Part shown: positions 1 through 5,013 of the stretch, piece after piece
Position numbering within the stretch: the stretch's first letter is position 1
How the letters are laid out: each line of letters starts with the position of its first letter
Assembly: GCA_009788105.1 (NCBI GenBank)
Contig: WQSD01000059.1
Coordinates: 1-7,278 of the forward strand
Length of the DNA stretch: 7,278 bases
Direction: 5' to 3'
Source: Oscillospiraceae bacterium
GTDB lineage: Bacteria > Bacillota > Clostridia > Oscillospirales > CAG-272
The notes under the pieces: model-generated
Seen by the model: the letters and a program-made list of their open reading frames with translations, nothing else
The model's database searches: none
Told to the model about the DNA's origin: nothing
Position numbers and translations under genes: made by a program

Positions 1-86
1 CGCCCCTACATGGTTTTGGTTGTGCCGTTTCGGGCGGGCACAAAATCGAAACCCGCCGCTACAGGTGCGGTAGGTGCTTTTTCGGG
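1..86. repeat. GC-rich interspersed repeat debris
   Basis: The first nine bases, CGCCCCTAC, are the reverse complement of the GTAGGGGCG start of the repeat at 7104-7127, so the window probably opens inside another copy of that family. The rest contains short GC-rich pairings (GGCGGG around 34-39 with CCCGCC around 52-57) and no plausible gene. The assignment to a repeat family rests on short matches only. Confidence 0.35.
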
Positions 87-223
87 CTAAGATTTTTTGT
101 GGTCAATCATGCTTCAAGACTGTTATTTTTTCGCCTTACGGGGAAATGAATTCCCCTTCATGGCGAGAAAAATAACAGCTTTCAGCACACTAAAACTACA
201 ACCCCATAATCAGACCATGCACC
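87..223. repeat. Left arm of inverted duplication flanking SRP RNA
   Basis: This stretch is a near copy, in inverted orientation, of 473-642. Matching landmarks in order are CTAAGATTTTT, CAATCATG, CTTCAAGACTG, a long hairpin (120-178), CTTTCAGCACA, ACAACCC, an imperfect -10-like hexamer CATAAT at 205-210, and CAGACCATGC (CAGACTATGC in the other arm). The hairpin pairs CTGTTATTTTT (120-130) with AAAAATAACAG (168-178), then CGCC with GGCG, with an inner GGGGAA/TTCCCC stem at 140-156. Compared with the right arm it lacks about 32 bases between CAATCATG and CTTCAAGAC. It lies just beyond the 3' end of the SRP RNA and may also fold in that transcript. Confidence 0.85.
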
Positions 224-242
224 AAAACTTTGAAGCTGTGTT

Positions 243-480
243 TATGTGCGGTAGCACAAGGCAGACACTCGGGACAGGCACCCTCGCGGCACATTGGCAA
301 GTCCGCTTAGTGCTGCTTGGTTCCCCACCTGACACGGTTCACGGCAGACAATTGCGCAAGACCCATCCTTCATCGTGTCCACACTTGGCGCGGCCACACA
401 AACACAGTCCTTGGAAATGTAATCACCCCTGCTGTAGCGGATTGCAGGTTACAGGGCACCGCTAACTCCCCGGGTAGCAT
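243..480 (-). ncRNA. ffs: Signal recognition particle RNA, large bacterial type (scRNA)
   Basis: This is the RNA core of the signal recognition particle, which with Ffh targets nascent membrane and secreted proteins to the translocon. Read on the minus strand, the 5' part (about 431-470) carries the Alu-domain signature, AGCGGTGCCCTG followed by CTGCAATCCGC and AGCAGGG, typical of the 270-nt-class Gram-positive SRP RNA. The helix 8 S-domain signature is at 312-333: GTCAGGT, a GGAA tetraloop, then AAGCAGC. The usual 3' strand TGTGCCGCGAGGGTGCC follows near 278-294. Within helix 8 the base pairs next to the GGAA loop are GG/CC rather than the common CC/GG, a pairing-preserving swap. The 5' end is set from a TATACT -10 at 487-492; the 3' end is estimated. 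A plus-strand reading frame runs across it, but the RNA identity makes that frame spurious. Identification is firm; the ends could be off by 10-20 bases. Confidence 0.93.
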
Positions 481-642
481 AGTCTGAGTATAGGGTTGTA
501 ATATATAATGTGCTGAAAGCTGTTATTTTCCCGCCATGAAGGGGAATTCATTTCCCCGTAAGGCGGGAAAATAACAGTCTTGAAGCGCCCTTGTGAGCGC
601 CGAAGTGCGTGAGCGGGGCATGATTGGCACGAAAAATCTTAG
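473..642. repeat. Right arm of inverted duplication, upstream of SRP RNA
   Basis: This is the inverted partner of 87-223. It contains a very stable hairpin at 520-577: CTGTTATTTTCCCGCC pairs perfectly with GGCGGGAAAATAACAG (16 bp), and an inner GGGGAA/TTCCCC stem at 541-557 closes a five-base loop. About 32 bases (587-618 region, with GTGAGCG occurring twice at 594-600 and 610-616) are present only in this arm. The arm covers the SRP RNA promoter and first bases on one side and reaches the stop codon of the ykgJ-like gene on the other. It may be a mobile hairpin repeat or a duplicated upstream region. Confidence 0.85.
487..492 (-). promoter_or_regulatory. Probable -10 element of SRP RNA promoter
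   Basis: On the minus strand TATACT lies seven bases upstream of the inferred SRP RNA start at about 480. No good -35 hexamer is visible 16-18 bases upstream (the sequence there is close to CAGCAC), so recognition may rely on the AT-rich spacer. The promoter sits inside the right arm of the inverted duplication. Confidence 0.5.
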
Positions 643-1013
643 TTCAAAACGGTATCGTTGTTATGACCAACTCCCTCCTGCTCCGTCTTTAATCGCACAA
701 ACTGCCTTACAAGTTCACTTGTTTCTTCTGCGGTCAAGTATCGGTCGGCGAAACAGTCATCACATTGCAAAACTTCGCTTGCTCCGAATAATCGGCAGAC
801 AAAAGGACGATTTTCGTACACCGCACACCCACCGTCCACCAAATGTACGCACTTGCCGTCCCACGAGTAGCCACCCATGCGGCAGACTTCCTCGGGAGCA
901 GGCTGAATTGCGTGTTGGCAACACTTCCCGCACCCCTTGCATTTTGTGTTTGGTATTCGCTTGTATAGTTCTGCGATGGATTTAAGTGTTTGGAATTGAT
1001 GATTTTCATTCAT
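639..1013 (-). CDS. YkgJ-family cysteine-cluster protein (intact copy)
   Basis: A 124-residue protein of the YkgJ/UPF0153 zinc- or iron-chelating family, whose biochemical role is not settled. The N-terminal cluster C25-x2-C28-x2-C31-C32 is followed by C55, C63, then VYENRPFVCR with C73, and a final C84-x2-C87 pair; this spacing and the RPxxCR segment are the family signature. Length is normal for the family. The start chosen is ATG 1013, because AAAGGA lies eight bases upstream and the truncated paralogue at 3014-3163 starts at the same place; an upstream in-frame ATG at 1046 only extends into the preceding small reading frame. The gene overlaps the end of that frame (1006-1074) by eight bases, suggesting translational coupling. 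The stop codon lies at the edge of the SRP-flanking inverted repeat. The family call is confident; the bound metal and substrate are unknown. Confidence 0.9.
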   Translation of the reverse strand: MNENHQFQTLKSIAELYKRIPNTKCKGCGKCCQHAIQPAPEEVCRMGGYSWDGKCVHLVDGGCAVYENRPFVCRLFGASEVLQCDDCFADRYLTAEETSELVRQFVRLKTEQEGVGHNNDTVLN

Positions 1014-1074
1014 CTCTAAGTTCCTTTGCCCATTCGACTCGCTCAAAATCTTGCTCGGTTAATTCTCTAATCAT
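1006..1074 (-). pseudogene. Internally deleted copy of small RHH-like gene
   Basis: A 22-codon frame (MIRELTEQDFERVEWAKELRDE, split here as first 11 and last 11 residues of the intact gene at 3156-3359). It keeps the N-terminal MIRELTEQDFE and C-terminal EWAKELRDE of that 67-residue protein but lacks 45 codons in between, exactly in frame. AAAGGA lies about ten bases upstream of its ATG. Its stop overlaps the start of the downstream ykgJ-like gene by eight bases, and the ribosome binding site of that gene is encoded in the retained AKEL codons. It cannot make the original fold, but may still be translated as a leader that couples ribosomes into ykgJ. Confidence 0.75.
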
Positions 1075-1098
1075 AGTTTCGCTATCCTTTCGGTAGCT

Positions 1099-1120
1099 GA
1101 CCAAGGACGGTCGCTCCTAC
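1099..1120 (-). repeat. Short interspersed repeat, copy 1
   Basis: Read on the minus strand it is GTAGGAGCGACC, GTCCTT, GGTC: a GACC/GGTC mini-palindrome. It matches 2996-3017 in the same orientation with two or three mismatches. It resembles the GTAGGGGCGACC repeat at 7104-7127. It lies between the methyltransferase stop and the gutted small gene. Confidence 0.65.
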
Positions 1121-1144
1121 AATTAAAGCAAATGTAGATAATGC

Positions 1145-1888
1145 TTATTTTGCGGCAACAACCCTAATTCTGCGATAATCAGCCGCCCATTGCTCGCCGT
1201 TCCATAAATCACGGTATAGCGTTTCGTCCATCTTATCAAAAATGTCCGCTTGCTGGTATGAGTCGAATTTCGACAAATCAGAAGCGTAAAATTGCTTCAA
1301 CCAATCCCTCAACCCTTGCTTACCGCCCTTCAAAATCGTAGGTTTGTCAAAATCAATAGCCATTTCGATTTCAAATCCAACTTTATCCAGCAATCGTTTG
1401 TATTCCTGCACTGTGGGATAATAAAAAGGGTAAAATTCATCATACCCGTAACTGCTCAAAATATCTCTAAAAGCATTCCATATCTTCGCGACACAGCCAT
1501 GCGCGCCAAACTCGCAGATAAGCTTACCATCGATTTTCAAAGCGCGATAGATGCCTTCTAAAAGTTTGGTCTGATTTTGAATCCAATGGAAAACCGCGTT
1601 AGAAAAGACTATGTCAAAACTATTTTTCCATGTGAGATTACACGCATCGATTACGCAAAACTCGATTTTAGGGTATTTTTCTTTGGCTTTTTTAATCATT
1701 GATTCCGAGTTGTCTATTCCGATTACAACTCCTGATTTTTGTGCGAGTTCGTGTGTTAAATCGCCTGTGCCGCACCCTATATCCAGTATAGATTGCGCGT
1801 TGTTATTAGAGACATATTCCAATATTGCTTTACCGTATTCCGACACAAAGCTATGTTTGTCTTGGTATAATTCTGCGTTCCATTTCAT
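1145..1888 (-). CDS. Class I SAM-dependent methyltransferase
   Basis: A 247-residue cytosolic methyltransferase of the trans-aconitate methyltransferase-like (Methyltransf_11/25) group. The SAM-binding glycine loop LDIGCGTG is at residues 35-42, the acidic residue that binds the ribose hydroxyls is in IGIDNSE (D59), an adenine-contact VIDAC segment is at 79-83, and SNAVFHW at 96-102 fills the motif IV position. The C-terminal third (about 150-247), with aromatic residues and an RDW helix, resembles the small-molecule acceptor cap of Tam-like enzymes, but the substrate cannot be read from sequence. GGGAG lies about nine bases before the ATG. It is 71 bases downstream of the toroid-like gene on the same strand, so co-transcription is likely. 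The fold is certain; a claim of aconitate specificity would be unsupported. Confidence 0.9.
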   Translation of the reverse strand: MKWNAELYQDKHSFVSEYGKAILEYVSNNNAQSILDIGCGTGDLTHELAQKSGVVIGIDNSESMIKKAKEKYPKIEFCVIDACNLTWKNSFDIVFSNAVFHWIQNQTKLLEGIYRALKIDGKLICEFGAHGCVAKIWNAFRDILSSYGYDEFYPFYYPTVQEYKRLLDKVGFEIEMAIDFDKPTILKGGKQGLRDWLKQFYASDLSKFDSYQQADIFDKMDETLYRDLWNGEQWAADYRRIRVVAAK

Positions 1889-1959
1889 TAAAACCGACTC
1901 CCAAAAATATAAATTTGTTTGATATTGATTCCATTGCTATGGCGTCATGCTTATTAGGT

Positions 1960-2946
1960 CTACGATTCTATTCGGTCAAACCGCTTTAATTTTACCAACA
2001 TATCTATCGCACGAATGACATTGCTTTTAAGTTGCAATCGTTGCATTTCATCGCTTTCACCAAACGACCAGCCCCATGGCCAATGACCATCGTCAGCTTG
2101 TTGATTCATTCGCACAGTTAGTGAATCGTCCACCAAATCTTTCACCACGGGATACAGAAAACTGTCGGGTGAGGTAACTCCGAAATCGCACGGCAAGTGA
2201 ACATAATCGCTATTCGACTTAGCAAAATTCAATTCCCATGCGGCGGTTGGATTTTGGCTTAAAATTGCCTTCAACTTATCTGCAAACGCATTATCCTTCA
2301 AGCATTGCACAAACCACAAAGCATATTCAAAATCATATGGATATGCTTTATCGCGGATTTCACGATTAAATTCAGGCGAGTTTTCGTCCCAATATCGTAA
2401 AATATGCTGTGTGGGATATTTTATAATTTCACTATACAATGCTTGCGGCACAATTTCGCTGTATAATGCTACAAATGCCGCATGACAAACTTTTTCATTG
2501 GCTTCGTATTTTTTTATTTTTTCTTCATCATCCTCCATCGTGGGTGGCGTTGACCCTCTATAATTAGACCAAGAGCAGTGCGGGTAGTCATTTAATTCAG
2601 GCACAAAAGGTTCTCCCCAGTTGCCGATTTCGGGGATATATTGGTCGAGAATGTACACCATCATCTTTTGAATTACCGAATGATTGGCAGATGGTTTTTC
2701 GTTCAGACCAAGGATATAACCGATAGCGATTTCTGTGCATTTCAAGCATGGACCTTGATATTCAAACTCATAGCCAAGCCCGCCGAACCCGCCGCAGTCG
2801 TGCTGATATTTCGCTAACACATTCATAAAAACATCGACATTATTGTCCACAAAATGATAGTTAAACCATGCACAGCTAATTTCATCACCGTTAGTAATGA
2901 TAAAATTTCGTGCTTTGTCAAAATTTTCGCGAGTTAGTTTTTGCAT
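1960..2946 (-). CDS. Uncharacterised protein with prenyltransferase/squalene-cyclase-like alpha-toroid signature
   Basis: A 328-residue soluble protein without signal peptide or membrane segment. I do not recognise a named family. Two segments look like the glycine- and tryptophan-rich turns of the prenyltransferase/squalene oxidase repeat: KYQHDCGGFGGLGYE at residues 46-60, followed by a helix with CxxC (C67, C70), and QQADDGHWPWGWSFGE at 282-297. Between them the chain is helix-rich with many aromatics, as expected for an alpha/alpha barrel. The acidic catalytic DxDD motif of squalene-hopene cyclases is not present, so cyclase activity is not implied. TAAGGA lies 4-5 bases before the ATG, and N-terminal conservation could not be checked. 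It lies immediately upstream of the methyltransferase, which suggests a two-gene cassette. The fold is moderate-confidence inference; the function is unknown. Confidence 0.8.
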   Translation of the reverse strand: MQKLTRENFDKARNFIITNGDEISCAWFNYHFVDNNVDVFMNVLAKYQHDCGGFGGLGYEFEYQGPCLKCTEIAIGYILGLNEKPSANHSVIQKMMVYILDQYIPEIGNWGEPFVPELNDYPHCSWSNYRGSTPPTMEDDEEKIKKYEANEKVCHAAFVALYSEIVPQALYSEIIKYPTQHILRYWDENSPEFNREIRDKAYPYDFEYALWFVQCLKDNAFADKLKAILSQNPTAAWELNFAKSNSDYVHLPCDFGVTSPDSFLYPVVKDLVDDSLTVRMNQQADDGHWPWGWSFGESDEMQRLQLKSNVIRAIDMLVKLKRFDRIES

Positions 2947-2995
2947 ATTTTCCTTATTATGTTCAAAATATAAATTTTCTGCCGTTCAAGCAGAC

Positions 2996-3017
2996 GACCA
3001 AGGACAGTCACTCCTAT
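2996..3017 (-). repeat. Short interspersed repeat, copy 2
   Basis: On the minus strand it reads ATAGGAGTGACTGTCCTTGG plus TC, a direct copy of the repeat at 1099-1120. The TAG stop of the ykgJ remnant is inside it. Together with copy 1 it brackets the toroid-like gene and methyltransferase gene. Confidence 0.65.
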
Positions 3018-3163
3018 GTGGACTGTTGCATCCATGCATCCATCGTGAGTTGTTGAATTGTGTGTTGGCAACACTTCCCGCACCCCTTGCAGTTGGTTGA
3101 GGGTATCCGCTTGTATAGTTCTGCGATGGATTTAAGTGTTTGGAATTGATGATTTTCACTCAT
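3014..3163 (-). pseudogene. Truncated ykgJ-like gene (paralogue of 639-1013)
   Basis: A 49-codon frame. Its first 37 residues match the intact ykgJ-like protein at 33 positions, including the start, the helix LKSIAELYKR and the CKGCGKCC cluster. After residue 37 the similarity stops abruptly and twelve unrelated residues lead to a TAG. All downstream family cysteines and the RPxxCR segment are missing, so it is almost certainly non-functional as a YkgJ protein. The foreign tail (3021-3049) matches an interspersed repeat seen again at 3510-3538 at 25 of 29 positions. As in the intact copy, its start overlaps the end of the upstream small gene by eight bases. Confidence 0.85.
3021..3049. repeat. 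Interspersed repeat fragment at the ykgJ truncation junction
   Basis: Twenty-five of 29 bases match 3510-3538 in the same orientation, from GACTGTT to TCGTGAG. It abuts the point where ykgJ similarity ends, so it marks the breakpoint of the truncation. It also contains a local TGCATCCA duplication. Confidence 0.65.
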
Positions 3164-3359
3164 CTCTAAGTTCCTTTGCCCATTCGGTCAAGCCGTTACG
3201 CATGATAAGTTCGGGCGATACTCCGTTGATTTTTGCATATTTGCAAAAAATCTCCCAGTCTTCTTTCGTTACGGCAACTTCGACCTTGGTCATAAGTTTA
3301 TCAAAATGAGGGTTTTTAACAGCTTTTTCAAAATCTTGTTCGGTTAATTCTCTAATCAT
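3156..3359 (-). CDS. Small ribbon-helix-helix-like protein (intact copy)
   Basis: A 67-residue, charged, soluble protein. After an N-terminal helix (MIRELTEQDFEKAVKN) and a PHFDKLM turn, a short strand TKVEVAVTKED (about 24-34) is followed by two predicted helices, WEIFCKYAKINGV and SPELIMRNGLTEWAKEL. This strand-helix-helix order is that of ribbon-helix-helix DNA-binding proteins such as antitoxins and small repressors. That is inference from pattern, not a recognised family hit. The start at 3359 is chosen because the gutted paralogue at 1006-1074 begins at the same residue; longer in-frame starts up to 3479 add an unlikely repeat-derived leader. No good ribosome binding site lies directly upstream, because about 48 extra bases separate the AAAGGA present in the paralogue from this ATG. 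It overlaps the ykgJ remnant start by eight bases. Confidence 0.7.
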   Translation of the reverse strand: MIRELTEQDFEKAVKNPHFDKLMTKVEVAVTKEDWEIFCKYAKINGVSPELIMRNGLTEWAKELRDE

Positions 3360-3403
3360 AGTTTCACTTGTTGCAGGCGTATGCCTATGGTTGCGAACCG
3401 CAT
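3356..3403 (-). CDS. Possible 15-codon leader ORF ahead of small RHH-like gene
   Basis: A short frame, MRFATIGIRLQQVKL, begins 14 bases after an AGGA and ends in ATGA, so its stop overlaps the start codon of the 67-residue gene. It lies entirely within the extra segment (3366-3415) absent from the other copy. It could restore translation of the downstream gene by coupling. The wide spacing from AGGA and the palindromic composition (AGGCGTATGCCT, GGTTGCGAACC) make a chance frame in a repeat equally possible. Confidence 0.25.
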   Translation of the reverse strand: MRFATIGIRLQQVKL

Positions 3404-3415
3404 GAGTTTGTTTTA
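3366..3415. repeat. 50-bp extra segment with two small palindromes
   Basis: The two paralogous upstream regions share AGTTTC next to the start codon and TATCCTTTCGG further upstream. Between them there are 2 bases in the 1075-1093 copy and 50 bases here. The segment contains AGGC/GCCT and GGTT/AACC hairpins. It is either an insertion here or a deletion in the other copy; its repeat status is inferred from the comparison only. Confidence 0.4.
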
Positions 3416-3475
3416 TATCCTTTCGGCGACTGAGGGCGTATGTGTACTCTGGTACGACCAAATTCCACGCCCGAA

Positions 3476-3489
3476 GCAATGACGTTCCG
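3476..3489 (-). repeat. Fragment of the CGTCATTGC repeat family
   Basis: On the minus strand CGGAACGTCATTGC is identical to 4760-4773 inside the long inverted-repeat element. Fourteen identical bases in a 7-kb window suggest a shared repeat origin, though the match is short. Confidence 0.4.
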
Positions 3490-3509
3490 TTTGTATGCTT
3501 TAAGACGGC

Positions 3510-3570
3510 GACTGTTACATCAATGCCTCCCTCGTGAGGGGGTGGCGGTGGTAGCCGACGGAGGGAGGGG
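3510..3570. repeat. Palindromic interspersed repeat (CCTCCCTC...GAGGGAGG)
   Basis: CCTCCCTC at 3526-3533 pairs with GAGGGAGG at 3561-3568, and an internal CCCTC/GAGGG hairpin at 3529-3540 competes with it, giving a cruciform-like layout. The first part (3510-3538) recurs at 3021-3049. The form, a GTGAGGG step followed by GGTGGC and then ACGGAGGGAG, is one I recognise as frequent in Clostridia genomes. It lies just downstream of the Xaa-Pro peptidase stop and could act as a transcript 3' structure. Confidence 0.7.
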
Positions 3571-3581
3571 TTCGCATTCTC

Positions 3582-4649
3582 CTATCCTATCTCCATCAAC
3601 TCTTTCGGGCTTTTCGTTATTATCTCCACTCCAGCCTCGGTGCATACAGCCATGTCCTCAATTCGGCAGCCGTATTTGCCCTCAAGATAAATACCCGGCT
3701 CGATAGTGACAATGTGACCGGGAGCAAGAACTGATTGCGAGGCAGAGGACACGCTTGGGGCTTCATGAATGTTTAAGCCCACTCCGTGACCCAACCCATG
3801 AATGAACCGCCCAGCGAACTTACTACATTCTACCACATCTCGTGCCGCTTTGTCAAGGTCTGCACAAGAAATTCCAAGTGAAAGTTTTTCGATTGCCGCC
3901 AGTTGTGCCTCAAGCACAGTTTTGTACAGCAGTTTCATCTCATCGTCAGCTTTGCCGATAACCACTGTGCGGGTCATGTCCGAGCAATATCCCCCCAGTT
4001 TCGCACCAAAGTCCATGGTGAGAAAGCCCTGTTCAAGTGGCACATTTCGTGGTCTGCCGTGGGGCAGACTGGAATTTTTGCCGGACACAGCGATAACGTC
4101 AAATGCCATTCCTTCCGCACCCTGCTGACGCATGAAAAACTCAAGTTCAAGGGCAATATCTCGCTCGGTGGCGGTGGGCTTTATGTAGGACAGTATGTGG
4201 GTGAATGCCGCATCTGTGATAGCTTGGGCGCGACGAATTGTGGCAAGCTCCTCCGGGTCTTTGAACTCACGCAAAGTGTCAATAAGACGCCCTGCGGGAA
4301 GGATTTCGATTTCCTCCCCAAATGCCTTTTGGTAGCCTTGGTATTTCGCCCAAGTAAGGTGATTTTCTTCGATAGCAACCGACTTGAACCCGTTTGGAAC
4401 AATAGTTTCTTTCAACAGTTCTCCAATCGGTTTGTTAGCCAGCACCTCGATAGCGGGGTGGGCGGCAAGACGCGCCTTTTCCACCTCAAGGGCGTTGGTC
4501 ACAAGATAGGTCTTTTCGCGAGTGACAAGGACAAATCCTGCGCCGCCAAAGTCAGCACCGGTAAGGTAATATTGGTTTTTCGGGTCGGTAACAATCACTG
4601 CCCCAAGCTCGGCAGGGAAAGACTGTGTAAGTTTGGTGATTCTGGTCAT
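3582..4649 (-). CDS. yqhT: Xaa-Pro aminopeptidase/dipeptidase, M24 family
   Basis: A 355-residue cytosolic metallopeptidase that cleaves the bond before proline. Residues 1-125 form the creatinase-type N-terminal domain and about 130-350 the pita-bread catalytic domain. All five expected metal ligands are present: D213 (MDFG), D224 (CSDMTRT), H288 (GLGHGVG), E317 (TIEPGIY) and E331 (RIED). The substrate-binding H197 (PHGRP) and H295 (HEAP) are also there. Length is normal for the Bacillus YqhT/PapA type. AGGAG lies six to seven bases before the ATG. In B. subtilis it follows yqhQ and precedes efp. Here yqhQ is upstream as expected, but a 381-bp spacer with an inverted-repeat element intervenes, and efp is not downstream within this window. 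Whether the preferred substrates are dipeptides or longer peptides cannot be decided from sequence. Confidence 0.95.
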   Translation of the reverse strand: MTRITKLTQSFPAELGAVIVTDPKNQYYLTGADFGGAGFVLVTREKTYLVTNALEVEKARLAAHPAIEVLANKPIGELLKETIVPNGFKSVAIEENHLTWAKYQGYQKAFGEEIEILPAGRLIDTLREFKDPEELATIRRAQAITDAAFTHILSYIKPTATERDIALELEFFMRQQGAEGMAFDVIAVSGKNSSLPHGRPRNVPLEQGFLTMDFGAKLGGYCSDMTRTVVIGKADDEMKLLYKTVLEAQLAAIEKLSLGISCADLDKAARDVVECSKFAGRFIHGLGHGVGLNIHEAPSVSSASQSVLAPGHIVTIEPGIYLEGKYGCRIEDMAVCTEAGVEIITKSPKELMEIG

Positions 4650-4680
4650 GTGGGTTCTCCTGTTTTGTCTTTACTTAACA

Positions 4681-5013
4681 ATATGACTATCACATTGCCA
4701 TTGCGGACCACCCGCAATAGACTTGTATCGAAACAAACTATCGTCCTAATTCAAGCCCTCGGAACGTCATTGCAAAGGCGGTTTGTGCCGTGCAATCCAG
4801 TGAAAGGGCAATAAATCGCCATAAATCAACCCGTAAAACAAAGAAATTTCTCGTCCAACGACTGGATTGCACGCGGAAAATCACCGCTTTGCAATGACGA
4901 TGCTGTTTCTTTGGGTTTAAGACGTGAAATTATCTGTTGTTTTTGTTTCGATACAACCTTAATGACAATGAGAAGCTGAAACTTTATATAATGTTCTATC
5001 TTGATAGTCATAT
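4681..5013. repeat. Long imperfect inverted-repeat element (MITE-like) between yqhQ and yqhT
   Basis: Four blocks on the left recur exactly, inverted and in mirrored order, on the right. ATATGACTATCA at 4681-4692 pairs with 5002-5013. TTGTATCGAAACAAA at 4723-4737 pairs with 4942-4956. CGTCATTGCAAAG at 4765-4777 pairs with 4887-4899. GTGCAATCCAGT at 4790-4801 pairs with 4861-4872. The arms are about 120-150 bases around a roughly 59-base centre. The left arm also has its own hairpin, ATTGCGG/CCGCAAT at 4700-4718. This accounts for the gene-free stretch 4650-5030; no convincing reading frame lies in it. The CGTCATTGC...GCAATCCAGT core resembles a repeat found in many bacteria. No clear target-site duplication was seen. 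Confidence 0.8.

Noticed and set aside
97..465. Plus-strand 122-codon reading frame
   Set aside because: It runs across the SRP RNA and one inverted-repeat hairpin on the opposite strand, has no ribosome binding site and no protein-like composition.
87..642. CRISPR array or insertion sequence
   Set aside because: There are only two inverted copies with no regular direct repeats or spacers, and no transposase frame lies between them; the interior is SRP RNA.
593..985. Plus-strand 130-codon reading frame
   Set aside because: It is antisense to the YkgJ-family gene, whose cysteine motifs are clear on the minus strand.
3156..3359. Toxin-antitoxin pair formed by the RHH-like gene and its neighbour
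   Set aside because: The neighbour is a YkgJ-family cysteine protein, not a known toxin type, and one copy is truncated without obvious consequence; sequence alone does not support the claim.
3156..3479. Longer 107-residue start for the small RHH-like protein
   Set aside because: The extra 40 residues are encoded by the repeat-like 50-bp segment and flanking spacer, and the paralogous copy shows similarity in coding sense only from the ATG at 3359.
3903..4814. Plus-strand 303-codon reading frame
   Set aside because: It is antisense to the M24 peptidase, which has all five metal ligands; the frame is a shadow of its codon pattern and runs into the inverted-repeat element.
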